64,000 bases of DNA from Methylotenera sp. (GTDB lineage Bacteria > Pseudomonadota > Gammaproteobacteria > Burkholderiales > Methylophilaceae). The stretch lies in contig NZ_JAURYU010000046.1 in assembly GCF_030653755.1 (NCBI RefSeq), forward strand, positions 1 through 64,000, written 5' to 3'. A program made the translations under genes and the position numbers. The notes under the pieces were generated by a model, which searched no databases, was not told the DNA's origin, and saw nothing but the letters and a program-made list of their open reading frames with translations. Below, piece after piece: positions 47,412-57,261 of the stretch (its first letter is position 1; every line of letters starts with the position of its first letter).

Positions 47412-48014
47412 TTAAAATTGATTATAAATAACGACTTCATCCATTGGTAGCTGTCCACCTCGTGGCATTGCTGCTTTTAGCGCTTTACCAACGACGACAA
47501 ACATTGCAGGGATGTGGTCCTCAGGGAGTTTCAATAATTGCGCTACCGCATCAAAATCAAATCCATCCATCGGGCAGGTGTCGTACCCCATTTCTTTGGC
47601 GGCTAGCATGATAGTCGTAGCAGCCATGCCGCAAGAGCGCATGGCTTCATCACGTTGTATTTGTGCATTACCCTCGTAATATTGGCCAATCGCTGGCACT
47701 AAGATGTCCTGCACAGGTTTGGCAGCATTTGCCCAATAACGCTCAGGCTGTTTTTCCCATGCTTTTAAATCGGCAGTCAGTACAATCAGTAGTGACGCTT
47801 CTTCAACCTGTGCTTGGTTCCAACTAACGCTACGGATTTGGTGGCGCAAGTTAGGGTCTGTGACAACCACAAATCGCCAGTTTTGGATATTAAATGCGGT
47901 AGGTGACAGTATGGCTAATGACATGAGTTGAGATATTTCTTCCTCTGTCATTTTGTGTTGAGGGTCATACGCTTTAATTGAGCGTCGTTCGATAATGGCT
48001 TGGCTTACTTTCAT
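47412..48014 (-). CDS. Nitroreductase family FMN-dependent oxidoreductase
   Basis: This 200-aa protein runs from the ATG at 48014 (MKVSQAIIERRSIKAYDPQHKMTEEEISQLMSLAILSPTAFNIQNWRFVVV), the FMN-binding start of the family, with a C-terminal RGG motif (AMPRGGQLPMDEVVIY). The ORF track start 19 codons earlier lies inside the upstream gene; the ATG overlaps that gene's stop (ATGA). The physiological substrate is not predictable. Confidence 0.9.
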   Translation of the reverse strand: MKVSQAIIERRSIKAYDPQHKMTEEEISQLMSLAILSPTAFNIQNWRFVVVTDPNLRHQIRSVSWNQAQVEEASLLIVLTADLKAWEKQPERYWANAAKPVQDILVPAIGQYYEGNAQIQRDEAMRSCGMAATTIMLAAKEMGYDTCPMDGFDFDAVAQLLKLPEDHIPAMFVVVGKALKAAMPRGGQLPMDEVVIYNQF

Positions 48015-48517
48015 GATTGGTAGTGAATGTCCAAAATTTCTAAATTGATATTGCCCACGGGGCGTTGCCAAGTAACTGTATCTCCAATTTTTTGGCCAAT
48101 GAGTGATTTTGCTAGAGGAGAGACCCAGCTAACCTTGTTAATACTTGCGTCTGCTTCATCTTCACCTACGATATGAAATGTATGTTGAGCGCCACTGTCA
48201 TCTTGCACTTGAATCGTTGCGCCGAACAATACTGTTTCATGGCTTTGTTTGCTAGGGTCTACTAAGATTGCAGAATCTAAACGTGCACGCACATAACGTA
48301 AGTCACGTTCGATTTCGGCCACTTTATCTTTTGAAAAAGTGTCTTCTGCTGTGAGTTTTAAGTGATTAAGTTCTGCAATTAGCGACTCTTCTAAAGTTTG
48401 TAGCTCAAGCGCGCCAGTAGGCGTCACATAGTTAGGATGTTCGCTAACAGGGCGTTCAACAAGCTCTTTTCCATTAACTTGTTCAAATCTCTCTTCATTG
48501 ACGAATGCACGGCTCAT
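48011..48517 (-). CDS. GreA/GreB-family transcription factor
   Basis: This 168-aa protein runs from ATG 48517 (MSRAFVNEERF), preceded by AGGAGG. The ORF track start (48628) lies inside guaA. It has an N-terminal antiparallel coiled coil (TPTGALELQTLEESLIAELNHLKLTAEDTFSKDKVAEIERDLRYVRARLDSA) and an FKBP-like C-terminal domain (VLFGATIQVQDDSGAQHTFHIVGEDEADASINKVSWVSPLAKSLIGQKIGDTVTWQRP). The acidic coiled-coil tip that stimulates RNA cleavage in GreA/GreB (GDRSENADY in E. coli GreB) is not recognisable, so it may bind RNA polymerase without classical cleavage activity. Confidence 0.85.
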   Translation of the reverse strand: MSRAFVNEERFEQVNGKELVERPVSEHPNYVTPTGALELQTLEESLIAELNHLKLTAEDTFSKDKVAEIERDLRYVRARLDSAILVDPSKQSHETVLFGATIQVQDDSGAQHTFHIVGEDEADASINKVSWVSPLAKSLIGQKIGDTVTWQRPVGNINLEILDIHYQS

Positions 48518-48533
48518 AATCACTGACCTCCTG

Positions 48534-50141
48534 TTATTCCCATTCGATGGTTGCTGGCGGCTTGCCAGAAACATCATATACAACTCGGTTGATACCACGT
48601 ACTTCATTGATAATGCGGTTAGATACACGACCTAGTAATGAATATGGTAGCTCTGCCCAGTGTGCTGTCATAAAGTCGCTAGTCACTACTGCACGTAAAG
48701 CTACTACGTAATCGTAAGTACGGCCATCACCCATTACACCTACTGATTTGACAGGTAAAAACACAGTAAATGCTTGGCTTGTTAGTTCGTACCAAGTTTT
48801 TCCCGTTGCTTCATCCTTGGTATCACGTAGCTCTTCAATAAAAATAGCATCTGCACGGCGTAATAGATCAGCAAAGTCTTTTTTGATTTCACCTAAGATA
48901 CGCACACCTAAGCCAGGGCCTGGGAAAGGGTGGCGATATACCATATCAGCAGGCAAACCAAGTGCCACGCCAAGTTCACGTACTTCATCTTTAAACAGGT
49001 CGCGTAACGGCTCTAGTAGTTTTAGCCCCAATTGCTCTGGTAGTCCGCCTACGTTGTGATGACTTTTAATGGTGACGGCTTTTTTAGATTTAGCGCCACC
49101 TGATTCAATCACATCAGGGTAAATTGTGCCTTGTGCCAAGAACGTTGCACCTTTGTGACCGCCTGTGCCAGCTTTTAATTTGGCGGCTTCAGCTTTAAAT
49201 ACTTCTACAAACTCACGACCAATAATTTTGCGTTTAGCTTCAGGGTCACTCACACCAGCCAAATGTCCCATAAACTGATCTGTAGCATCTACGCGTATTA
49301 CGTTGACATGTAAGCGGCCTGCAAACATATCCATGACTAGATCGCCTTCATTTAACCGAAGTAGACCGTGGTCAACGAATACGCAAGTGAGTTGATCACC
49401 AATCGCACGGTGAATCAATGCAGCAGCAACGCTAGAGTCTACGCCGCCAGATAGACCTAAAATGACTTCTTCATCGCCTACTTGCGCTTTGATTTTAGCA
49501 ACAGCTTCTGCAATGTAGTCGCCCATTATCCAATCAGGTTTTGCACCACATATCTCAAGCACAAAGCGATTGAGCATGGCTTGGCCTTGTTTGGTGTGCG
49601 TCACTTCTGGGTGAAATTGCACCGCATAAAACTTGCGGTCTTCATCGGCCATCGCAGCAATAGGCGTAGTGTCGTTACTTGCAATGACTTTAAAGCCAGG
49701 CGGTAGTTCTGTGACTTTATCGCCATGACTCATCCATACGTCGATTAGACCGTGTCCATCAGCATTTGTACTGTCTTGAATGTCACGGAATAGAGCAGAG
49801 TGGCCACGAGCACGCACTTGAGCATAACCGAACTCACGTTTATGGCCAGCTTCAACTTTTCCACCAAGTTGTTGTGCCATGGTTTGCATGCCGTAGCAAA
49901 TGCCTAACACAGGCACACCAAGTTCAAATACAGCTTGTGGCGCTTTATCTGTTTCTTCTTCATATACACTTGCATGGCTACCAGAAAGGATGATGCCATC
50001 TGCGCCAAAGCTACGTACAAAGTCGTCTGTGACATCACATGGATGAATTTCACAATAGACATGCGCTTCACGTACACGGCGAGCAATAAGCTGGGTGACT
50101 TGAGAGCCGAAGTCGAGTATTAAAATTTTGGAATGAGTCAT
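48534..50141 (-). CDS. guaA: GMP synthase (glutamine-hydrolysing)
   Basis: It converts XMP to GMP. The 535-aa protein has a class I glutamine amidotransferase domain (nucleophile Cys in [15 protein letters not shown], His/Glu in [10 protein letters not shown]), an ATP-pyrophosphatase domain ([11 protein letters not shown]) and a C-terminal dimerisation domain ending [18 protein letters not shown]. It follows guaB in the same orientation with a hairpin between them. Confidence 0.98.
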   Translation of the reverse strand: MTHSKILILDFGSQVTQLIARRVREAHVYCEIHPCDVTDDFVRSFGADGIILSGSHASVYEEETDKAPQAVFELGVPVLGICYGMQTMAQQLGGKVEAGHKREFGYAQVRARGHSALFRDIQDSTNADGHGLIDVWMSHGDKVTELPPGFKVIASNDTTPIAAMADEDRKFYAVQFHPEVTHTKQGQAMLNRFVLEICGAKPDWIMGDYIAEAVAKIKAQVGDEEVILGLSGGVDSSVAAALIHRAIGDQLTCVFVDHGLLRLNEGDLVMDMFAGRLHVNVIRVDATDQFMGHLAGVSDPEAKRKIIGREFVEVFKAEAAKLKAGTGGHKGATFLAQGTIYPDVIESGGAKSKKAVTIKSHHNVGGLPEQLGLKLLEPLRDLFKDEVRELGVALGLPADMVYRHPFPGPGLGVRILGEIKKDFADLLRRADAIFIEELRDTKDEATGKTWYELTSQAFTVFLPVKSVGVMGDGRTYDYVVALRAVVTSDFMTAHWAELPYSLLGRVSNRIINEVRGINRVVYDVSGKPPATIEWE

Positions 50142-50159
50142 TTTTTAGTCACAAAATGC

Positions 50160-50208
50160 ACAGAGAACACAATATCAGAGTAAATTTCTCTGATATTGTG
50201 TTCTCTGT
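50160..50208. repeat. Perfect 21-bp inverted repeat between guaB and guaA
   Basis: ACAGAGAACACAATATCAGAG, a 7-nt loop, then the exact complement. There is no T tract on either side long enough for an intrinsic terminator in the direction of transcription. In the guaB-guaA mRNA it would form a very stable hairpin just before the guaA start. Confidence 0.9.
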
Positions 50209-50232
50209 TGTTAAAGTTAATATTAAATTGAA

Positions 50233-51720
<1,488 letters not shown>

Positions 51721-51864
51721 TTATACAGATTTATAATCGACTTAGCGAGAGTGTCAATGATTTATTTGTAAACTTAAATCGTCACCAAACGTTGAGTGCA
51801 ATACTTGCTAGTAACTTAGATTAGCAATAATATGACTAAAACCTATTAAACAAAGGGATGTTTT

Positions 51865-52374
51865 ATGTTAGCTCGCTTGTTGTTGCTGTGTTTAGCGATA
51901 TTGCCTCTGATGGCAAACGCTGAAATTTACAAATGGAAAGATAAAGATGGCGTTACTCGTTACAGTGACATACCGCCACCTTCTAACATTAAACAAGAAT
52001 CTATTCGTGGTAAAAAAGTAGCCAAGCCAACAGGGCAGGCACCATTGACGGCAGTTGAGGGTGATATTGCAACCTCTCTCAATAGAAACAAAACACCAGA
52101 AAAAGCCAAAGAAAGTAGTGCTAGTCAAGAAGAGGCTGCAAAAAAACGAGCTCAAGAAGCTGAGGTGCAAAAGGCTGAAAATCAACAGAAGCAGGCTGAG
52201 TTGAAGATTAAGCAAGAGAATTGCGCGGCTGCCAGAAAAAATTTGGTTACTTATACTACCGGTGGCAGAATTTCAAAAATTAATGATCAGGGTGAGAGAG
52301 AATATCTTGGGGATGAGGATTTGGCAGCGGGTAGTGCAGATGCGCAAAGAGATGTGGATGCTTATTGCGATTAA
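51865..52374 (+). CDS. DUF4124-domain secreted protein
   Basis: This 169-aa protein has a signal peptide (MLARLLLLCLAILPLMANA) directly followed by the DUF4124 motif EIYKWKDKDGVTRYSDIPPPSNI. The C-terminal half is a charged Gln/Lys/Ala coiled coil with two cysteines. Such proteins are periplasmic and of unknown function, common in betaproteobacteria. Ribosome site AAGGGATG. Diverges from guaB. Confidence 0.85.
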   Translation: MLARLLLLCLAILPLMANAEIYKWKDKDGVTRYSDIPPPSNIKQESIRGKKVAKPTGQAPLTAVEGDIATSLNRNKTPEKAKESSASQEEAAKKRAQEAEVQKAENQQKQAELKIKQENCAAARKNLVTYTTGGRISKINDQGEREYLGDEDLAAGSADAQRDVDAYCD

Positions 52375-52401
52375 AATTTGAGTTTAAGTCGTGTGTGTTT
52401 T

Positions 52402-52425
52402 GGGCGCAGTATGCGTCCATTTTTT
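52402..52425 (+). terminator. Intrinsic terminator after the DUF4124 gene
   Basis: GGGCGCA-GTA-TGCGTCC is a 7-bp stem (one G-T pair) followed by ATTTTTT, 28 bp after the stop codon. Confidence 0.7.
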
Positions 52426-52473
52426 ATGCAGTTGCATATGCGGTAATAGGGCTTGCATATGTTTAATCAATAC

Positions 52474-52797
52474 TTAGGCAATCAAGTCACCACCACCTTT
52501 TTTCATGATTTTGCCATCAGCAGCTCTTTGTTTTCTCACCTCTTTAGGGTCTGCTATCAGCGTACGGTATATTTCTACGCGATCTAAGTGGCGTAGCTTT
52601 GTATCCATTTTAGTTAGTTTGCCGAAGATGCCTACTTTATTGATATTTAAATCAATATCAGGAAATTTAGCCCTAATGCCTGATGCGTTGATTGCCTCTT
52701 TTACAGTGATGCCATCTTGAACTTTGATTGGAATGATTAATTGCTCATTTGGTAGTGCGTAAGCTACTTCTACGGTTATTTCATTAGGCGTGTTCAT
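52474..52797 (-). CDS. rnfH: RnfH family protein (UPF0125)
   Basis: This 107-aa ubiquitin-like beta-grasp protein has the family features ITVEVAYALPNEQLIIPIKVQDGITVKEAINASGI and LRHLDRVEIYRTLIADPKEVRKQRA. Its cellular role is unclear. It directly follows ratA, the usual pair. Confidence 0.93.
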   Translation of the reverse strand: MNTPNEITVEVAYALPNEQLIIPIKVQDGITVKEAINASGIRAKFPDIDLNINKVGIFGKLTKMDTKLRHLDRVEIYRTLIADPKEVRKQRAADGKIMKKGGGDLIA

Positions 52798-52809
52798 CTC
52801 AGTCTTTCA

Positions 52810-53244
52810 TTATTTCGCGTAAATGGCATTTGCACGTTTAACAAATCCATCAACAAAAGTATTGGCGATATGGTTAAATACAGGCGCTATAATTTTTTCT
52901 AAAAAATGATTTTCAAATTCGTAATTAAGTGAAAATTCAATTTTGCATGCATCGTCGCTGAGCGCTAAAAAATGCCATGAACCATTTAAGTGTTTAAACG
53001 GGCCATTTTTTAATTGAATTTCCATTGATTCTGGAAATGTTTTCTGGTTTTTGGTTGTAAAGTTTTGGTGCAATCCATGGTAGTCAATATGTAACGTAGC
53101 GATAGTACTCACATCATCTTGCTGAATCAAATCTACCCCCCCACACCAAGGTAAAAACTTAGGGTATTGTTCAACATCATCGACTAAAAGAAACATGCAG
53201 CTAGCGGAGTGATTGACTAAAACGGTTTTTTTTACATGAGCCAT
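52810..53244 (-). CDS. ratA: RatA-type START-domain protein (coenzyme Q-binding family)
   Basis: This 144-aa START/SRPBCC protein has conserved MAHVKKTVLVNHSASCMFLLVDDVEQYPKFLPWCGGVDLIQQDD. E. coli RatA was described as a translation inhibitor; the eukaryotic COQ10 homologue binds ubiquinone. The bacterial role is debated. It lies opposite smpB, as in E. coli. Ribosome site AAAAGGCAAGC. Confidence 0.93.
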   Translation of the reverse strand: MAHVKKTVLVNHSASCMFLLVDDVEQYPKFLPWCGGVDLIQQDDVSTIATLHIDYHGLHQNFTTKNQKTFPESMEIQLKNGPFKHLNGSWHFLALSDDACKIEFSLNYEFENHFLEKIIAPVFNHIANTFVDGFVKRANAIYAK

Positions 53245-53400
53245 GCTTGCCTTTTAAATGGTGACATTAAACAAATCTTCTCAAATTAAGAGCCAGTTTT
53301 AATGGATTACTTTTTGTTACTCAACACGTTCAGCCAAACAAATAAGAGAAGTAGAGTAAAATGATGATTTTAAGCTATTCGCCAAGAAATTTTTAGTTTT

Positions 53401-53850
53401 ATGAGCATTGCACAAAATAAAAAAGCTTTTTTTGATTATTTTATCGAAGATAAATATGAGGCTGGTATTGTTCTTGAGGGTTGGGAAGTCAAAGCCATAC
53501 GAGAAAATCGGGTTAATATTAAAGAAGCGTATGTCATTATTCAGCGCGGTGAAATCTATCTAATAGGTTGCCATGTGACACCATTGGGCGCAGCCTCTAC
53601 CCATATTCGTCCAGATGCGATTAGAACACGTAAGTTGCTGTTGCATAATGAGGAAATATCAAAATTAATCGGTAAGGTTGAGCGTGCAGGTTATACGCTG
53701 GTGCCACTGGATATGCATTTTTCAAAAGGGCGCGTCAAAGTGCAGATTGGACTTGCCAAAGGTAAGAAGCAGCACGATAAACGTGACACAGAGAAAGAAC
53801 GTGATTGGGAGCGTGAAAAAGGCAGAATCATGCGAGCGCATAATAAATAA
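53401..53850 (+). CDS. smpB: SsrA-binding protein SmpB
   Basis: SmpB escorts tmRNA to stalled ribosomes. The 149-aa protein has [38 protein letters not shown] and a basic C-terminal tail ([28 protein letters not shown]). It lies ~115 bp upstream of its RNA partner. Confidence 0.98.
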   Translation: MSIAQNKKAFFDYFIEDKYEAGIVLEGWEVKAIRENRVNIKEAYVIIQRGEIYLIGCHVTPLGAASTHIRPDAIRTRKLLLHNEEISKLIGKVERAGYTLVPLDMHFSKGRVKVQIGLAKGKKQHDKRDTEKERDWEREKGRIMRAHNK

Positions 53851-53936
53851 TTCAGTGTAGTTTGCTTTAAATGCGTATAATTAGTTTGCTTTTGAAATGA
53901 CAGCGATTGAACTGTTGAGAATTTCATCTGTCAGAT

Positions 53937-53958
53937 TGTGACTGTTTATTTAGTCACA
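53937..53958 (+). promoter_or_regulatory. Hairpin just upstream of tmRNA
   Basis: TGTGACT-gtttattt-AGTCACA is an inverted repeat with 7-bp arms and an 8-nt loop, ending 8 bp before the mature tmRNA 5' end. It may be a 5' processing structure or an smpB mRNA end. It lacks a T tract. Confidence 0.35.
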
Positions 53959-53965
53959 GACTTAT

Positions 53966-54331
53966 GGGGCTGACCAGGTTTCGACGTGGGTTGCAAAGCA
54001 GTGCAGGGCATACCGAGGACTAGTCACCTCGTAAATAAACTAGAAAAAGTATAGTCGCAAACGACGAAACTTACTCTCTAGCCGCTTAATCCCGGCTGGA
54101 CGCTGCACCATCTCTCCCGTGGGGTGGATTGGGGTAACCCATACGTAGTGTCATATACACGGGATACGTGTTGTGTTGGGTTACTTAGCACTTCATTAAC
54201 CTTAAGGTAGCTCGCGTGCAAACTGCTTGTCTGTTGGTGTGTTGCACGTTAAATTAAACAACAAGGCTAAGTATGTAGAACTGTCTGTGGAGGGCTTGCG
54301 GACGCGGGTTCGATTCCCGCCTGCTCCACCA
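53966..54331 (+). ncRNA. ssrA: Transfer-messenger RNA (tmRNA)
   Basis: The 5' end GGGGCTGACCAGGTTTCGAC and the 3' end GGTTCGATTCCCGCCTGCTCCACCA form the tRNA-like domain. The resume codon is GCA at 54057, and the tag ORF (54057-54089) reads ANDETYSLAA followed by TAA. It is a one-piece tmRNA, with its SmpB gene immediately upstream. The 3' end is the integration point of the neighbouring element. Confidence 0.97.
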
Positions 54332-54410
54332 TTTTAGTGTTTCACCTAGTATCAAAAAGTATCAAAAGCCTAGTAAATTCAAACTTCTAGGCTTTTTTTA
54401 CGCCTATTGC
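54329..54410 (+). repeat. att-type direct repeat, left copy
   Basis: This 82-bp sequence starts at the CC(A) end of tmRNA and runs through its terminator. It recurs at 58715-58796 with only two mismatches, and marks the left boundary of the integrated element. Confidence 0.88.
54364..54399 (+). terminator. tmRNA intrinsic terminator
   Basis: AAAAGCCTAG pairs with CTAGGCTTTT over a 13-nt loop and continues into TTTTTTT. It is duplicated at the right end of the element. Confidence 0.85.
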
Positions 54411-54440
54411 AATTGCATAGTGTATCTTTACATATCATAG

Positions 54441-54490
54441 TTTTGAGGGTACATTTTGAGGGTACGCGGAATTTTTAAAAAAACGTACCC
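54441..54490. repeat. GGGTAC repeats at the left end of the element
   Basis: TTTTGAGGGTAC occurs twice with a 13-bp period (54441-54452, 54454-54465), and GGGTACG/CGTACCC form an inverted pair (54460-54466, 54484-54490). GGGTACG recurs at 58628 near the right end. This is the pattern expected of integrase arm sites or excisionase sites. Confidence 0.45.
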
Positions 54491-54517
54491 GCAAAAATAA
54501 CTAACTGATTGTTAAAT

Positions 54518-55744
54518 ATGCCTAAACTAGCCGAACGCTTAACCGATATTAAAGTTAAAAATGCCAAGCCTAAAGTGAAGCCTTATAAATTGGCTGCTGG
54601 GCGTGGTTTGCATTTACTTGTTAAAACAGACGGTTCAAAACACTGGCAGTTTAGATTTAGGTTTGACGGTAAAGAAAACACTATATCAATCGGGCGTTAT
54701 CCCGAAGTGTCGTTAGCCAATGCTGAAAAGAAAGCCACAGACGCGCTTGAATTGTTAGCTAATGGTATTAACCCAAGTGAAAATAAAAAAGCCACTAAGG
54801 CTACTAAAACAGGTGCGCTTGCTAACAGCTTTGAAGTGGTGGCCCGTGAATGGGCAAATAGTTACTTCACCAATAAATCAGAATCACACAAAGAGCGCAC
54901 ATTCAGGCGGTTAGAAAGCTATTTATTCCCGTGGCTAGGTAGCAAGCCAATATCAGAAATTACCGCACCGCAAATTTTAGAGGTGGTGAAGCGTATTGAA
55001 AACCTAAATAAACTTGAAACCGCACATCGCACTTTGCAAGCCACTAGCCAAGTGTTTAGATATGCGGTGCAAACAGGCAGGGCGTTACGTGACCCGTGCG
55101 TGGATTTAAGAGGCGCGTTACCTGCTACCGTGGTTAAACACATGGCAGCGTTTACCGAACCTAAAGAGATAGCCGAGCTATTACGCGCAATAGATGGCTT
55201 TACAGGTTCTTTTACAGTGCAAACAGCACTTAGGTTATCCCCGTTAGTTTTCACACGCCCTAGCGAGCTTAGAACGGCTAAATGGGCAGATATTGATTTA
55301 GAAGCTAACGAGTGGCGTTATCGCGTAAGCAAAACCAATACTATGCACTTAGTACCATTATCAAAACAGGCGGCTAAATTGTTTGCAGATATGCACCCGC
55401 TAAGCGGACATGGTGAGTTTGTTTTTCAAGGTGGACATGACCCTAAAAAGCCTATGAGTGCAGCGGCTATCAATGCATCATTAAAGCGTATGGGGTATGA
55501 CACACAGCAAGATATAACAGCTCATGGGTTTAGGGCGATGGCGCGTACTATCCTGCATGAGCGTTTGAACATTGACCCTTACATTATCGAACACCAACTA
55601 GCGCACAAAGTACCTGATGCGCTAGGTAGAGCTTATAACCGCACTAAGTTTATCGAACAGCGCACCGCTATGATGCAAGCGTGGGCAGATTATTTAGACG
55701 AGCTTAAAGCGGGGGCAAAGGTGATACCGTTTAAGCAAGCATAA
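54518..55744 (+). CDS. int: P4-type tyrosine integrase (DUF4102 arm-binding domain)
   Basis: This site-specific recombinase is about 408 aa. The N-terminal arm-binding domain is LTDIKVKNAKPKVKPYKLAAGRGLHLLVKTDGSKHWQFRFRFDGKENTISIGRYPEVSLANA. The catalytic residues are Arg in RPSELRTAKW, HGFR (AHGFRAMARTIL), His in HQLAHKV and Tyr in GRAYNRT. The ORF track starts at TTG 54509; the ATG at 54518 (MPKLAERLTD) is typical. It sits directly beside the tmRNA attachment site, a common target of this family. Confidence 0.95.
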   Translation: MPKLAERLTDIKVKNAKPKVKPYKLAAGRGLHLLVKTDGSKHWQFRFRFDGKENTISIGRYPEVSLANAEKKATDALELLANGINPSENKKATKATKTGALANSFEVVAREWANSYFTNKSESHKERTFRRLESYLFPWLGSKPISEITAPQILEVVKRIENLNKLETAHRTLQATSQVFRYAVQTGRALRDPCVDLRGALPATVVKHMAAFTEPKEIAELLRAIDGFTGSFTVQTALRLSPLVFTRPSELRTAKWADIDLEANEWRYRVSKTNTMHLVPLSKQAAKLFADMHPLSGHGEFVFQGGHDPKKPMSAAAINASLKRMGYDTQQDITAHGFRAMARTILHERLNIDPYIIEHQLAHKVPDALGRAYNRTKFIEQRTAMMQAWADYLDELKAGAKVIPFKQA

Positions 55745-55839
55745 CCAGTTTAGCCACACCTAGCCCGACGGGGCGAACACCAAGCAACCCTAGCTTAGTT
55801 GGTGTGGCTTCTTAATTTAAGGGCGCGAAAGGGGCGTTT

Positions 55840-56430
55840 ATGAGCTTAAATACTGAAAGCGTAAAGCAAACCGTTAATCAATTATTGAGCGGTATCGAGG
55901 CTAAGGTTAACAATGGCGTGAAAATTGTTGAGCTTCAAGAGGAACATACAGCCATATACAAAAATATTCTTACAGAGTCGCTTGCTAGTAACGATAAAGA
56001 CGAAATACTCAATTACTTGTCATGGCTATTGTTTGCTGGCGGCCTACAAAACTTCAACTTTGCTAAAGCTCATGATGCTTTAAGTAATATTATTCCTATT
56101 GTTAATAACCTTGAAGTTTTGGTAAAAGGGCAGCCAGTTTTAGTTGCAGAAATTCAAAAACTTCAGTCGATTATTGGAAAAACTAACGAAGGGCGTTCGA
56201 GGGGCGGAAAAAATAAAGACAAAGCTAAGCAAGACTCTATGCAAGAAATAGAGCGAACCTACCTATATAAACATAATAGCGGTTTTGAGTTTAAAGAAGG
56301 ACGATTAACTGCGTTTTATAAAGATATGGCAACAGGGCATAACCTTGATTTTAGTTCAGTCAAAAATAGAGTTGAAAAACTGCGTAAAAAGTTAGGACAC
56401 ACTGCAAGACCTAAGAGGCAATCGAGCTAG
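55840..56430 (+). CDS. Hypothetical protein of the integrated element
   Basis: I do not recognise this 196-aa protein. Ribosome site AAGGGGCGTTT. It appears mostly helical: an N-terminal region (VNQLLSGIEAKVNNGVKIVELQEEHTAIYKNILTESLASNDKDEILNYLSWLLFAGG), a Gly/Lys-rich linker (GRSRGGKNKDKAKQD) and a basic C-terminus (VEKLRKKLGHTARPKRQSS). It may bind nucleic acid. It is the only sizeable ORF of the element without a mobility assignment. Confidence 0.7.
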   Translation: MSLNTESVKQTVNQLLSGIEAKVNNGVKIVELQEEHTAIYKNILTESLASNDKDEILNYLSWLLFAGGLQNFNFAKAHDALSNIIPIVNNLEVLVKGQPVLVAEIQKLQSIIGKTNEGRSRGGKNKDKAKQDSMQEIERTYLYKHNSGFEFKEGRLTAFYKDMATGHNLDFSSVKNRVEKLRKKLGHTARPKRQSS

Positions 56431-56534
56431 CTCAGTTGCAATCTAACAAGCTCAATCGTTTTTTATCAATTAAATCAAGCATATATTCCTTTCACCGACC
56501 CAGTATGACGCGGGTTTAAATGAGAGGAACTATC

Positions 56535-56777
56535 ATGCAACAATTAAAAAACGAACTAACGCAAAACATCCCACCCGCATTAATCAATTTTGATTCAATG
56601 CCAGATAGCGCATATATCCGCTTACCAGTTATTAAAGCCCTATATGGCGTATCAAGTGCCACGATATGGCGCAATGTTAAAAATGGCGCGATACCTAAAC
56701 CAAGCAAATTAAGCGAACGCTGCACCGCGTGGAATGTTGGACAAGTGCGCGCTGACCTTGCAGCAAAGGCGGTGTAA
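56535..56777 (+). CDS. AlpA-family excisionase/regulator
   Basis: This is about 80 aa from ATG 56535 (GAGAGGAACT upstream; the ORF track start at 56520 lies on the ribosome site). The HTH stretch YIRLPVIKALYGVSSATIWRNVKNGAIPKPSKLSERCTAWNVGQVRADL matches the AlpA/MerR-like winged helix. AlpA proteins activate excision of P4-type elements. Confidence 0.88.
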   Translation: MQQLKNELTQNIPPALINFDSMPDSAYIRLPVIKALYGVSSATIWRNVKNGAIPKPSKLSERCTAWNVGQVRADLAAKAV

Positions 56778-56779
56778 TC

Positions 56780-57112
56780 ATGGCGAACAATGAGAACACC
56801 CAAAATAAAGGGGTAGCCGTTGACGCGACCACCCCGAAAGCTAAAAACATCAAGCCAAAGTTTACCGATAACAGCTTACGCAATCAACGCTTAAAGCTGC
56901 TGGATTACTTACGCGAACATGGCAGCATTACGACCAGCCAAGCCCGTGAGTTATTGGATATTTACTACCCACCTGCTAGGGCATTTGAATTAAAAAAAGA
57001 AGGTTATTTAATAACAACCATATGGGATAGCTGGGTTAGTGAGTACGGCATTAAGCACCGTATAGGGCGTTATGTTTTAACTCAAAAACAGCCTATTGAA
57101 AGCGAGGCTTAA
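56780..57112 (+). CDS. Winged-helix DNA-binding protein (HTH_39-like)
   Basis: This 110-aa protein starts 2 bp after alpA. The core RLKLLDYLREHGSITTSQARELLDIYYPPARAFELKKEGYLITTIWDSWVSEYGIKHRIGRYVLTQ is a typical phage/element winged helix. It is probably a regulator of the element. The N-terminal 30 residues are low complexity. Confidence 0.78.
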   Translation: MANNENTQNKGVAVDATTPKAKNIKPKFTDNSLRNQRLKLLDYLREHGSITTSQARELLDIYYPPARAFELKKEGYLITTIWDSWVSEYGIKHRIGRYVLTQKQPIESEA

Positions 57113-57114
57113 CC

Positions 57115-57258
57115 ATGAATCACAATCACTGGTTAGAACGCTTGCAATCGCTTATAGTGCGATTTTCACACTTAGGCATAGATGCTGATATAGTCGCACT
57201 CAACTTAAGCGAGCGGTGGGGCTTATATTGCTATCTATCACGGTTAGCAGATAGTTAG
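57115..57258 (+). CDS. Small hypothetical protein (47 aa)
   Basis: This ORF is missing from the track because of its length. It reads MNHNHWLERLQSLIVRFSHLGIDADIVALNLSERWGLYCYLSRLADS. It starts 2 bp after the upstream stop and ends 3 bp before the relaxase start, so the tight packing supports translation. It has no recognised domain. It overlaps the sequence where an oriT would be expected. Confidence 0.5.
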   Translation: MNHNHWLERLQSLIVRFSHLGIDADIVALNLSERWGLYCYLSRLADS

Positions 57259-57261
57259 CAC

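Noticed and set aside
54241-54331. Separate tRNA gene (GGTTCGATTCCCGCC...CCA)
   Set aside because: This is the tRNA-like 3' domain of tmRNA; there is no anticodon arm.
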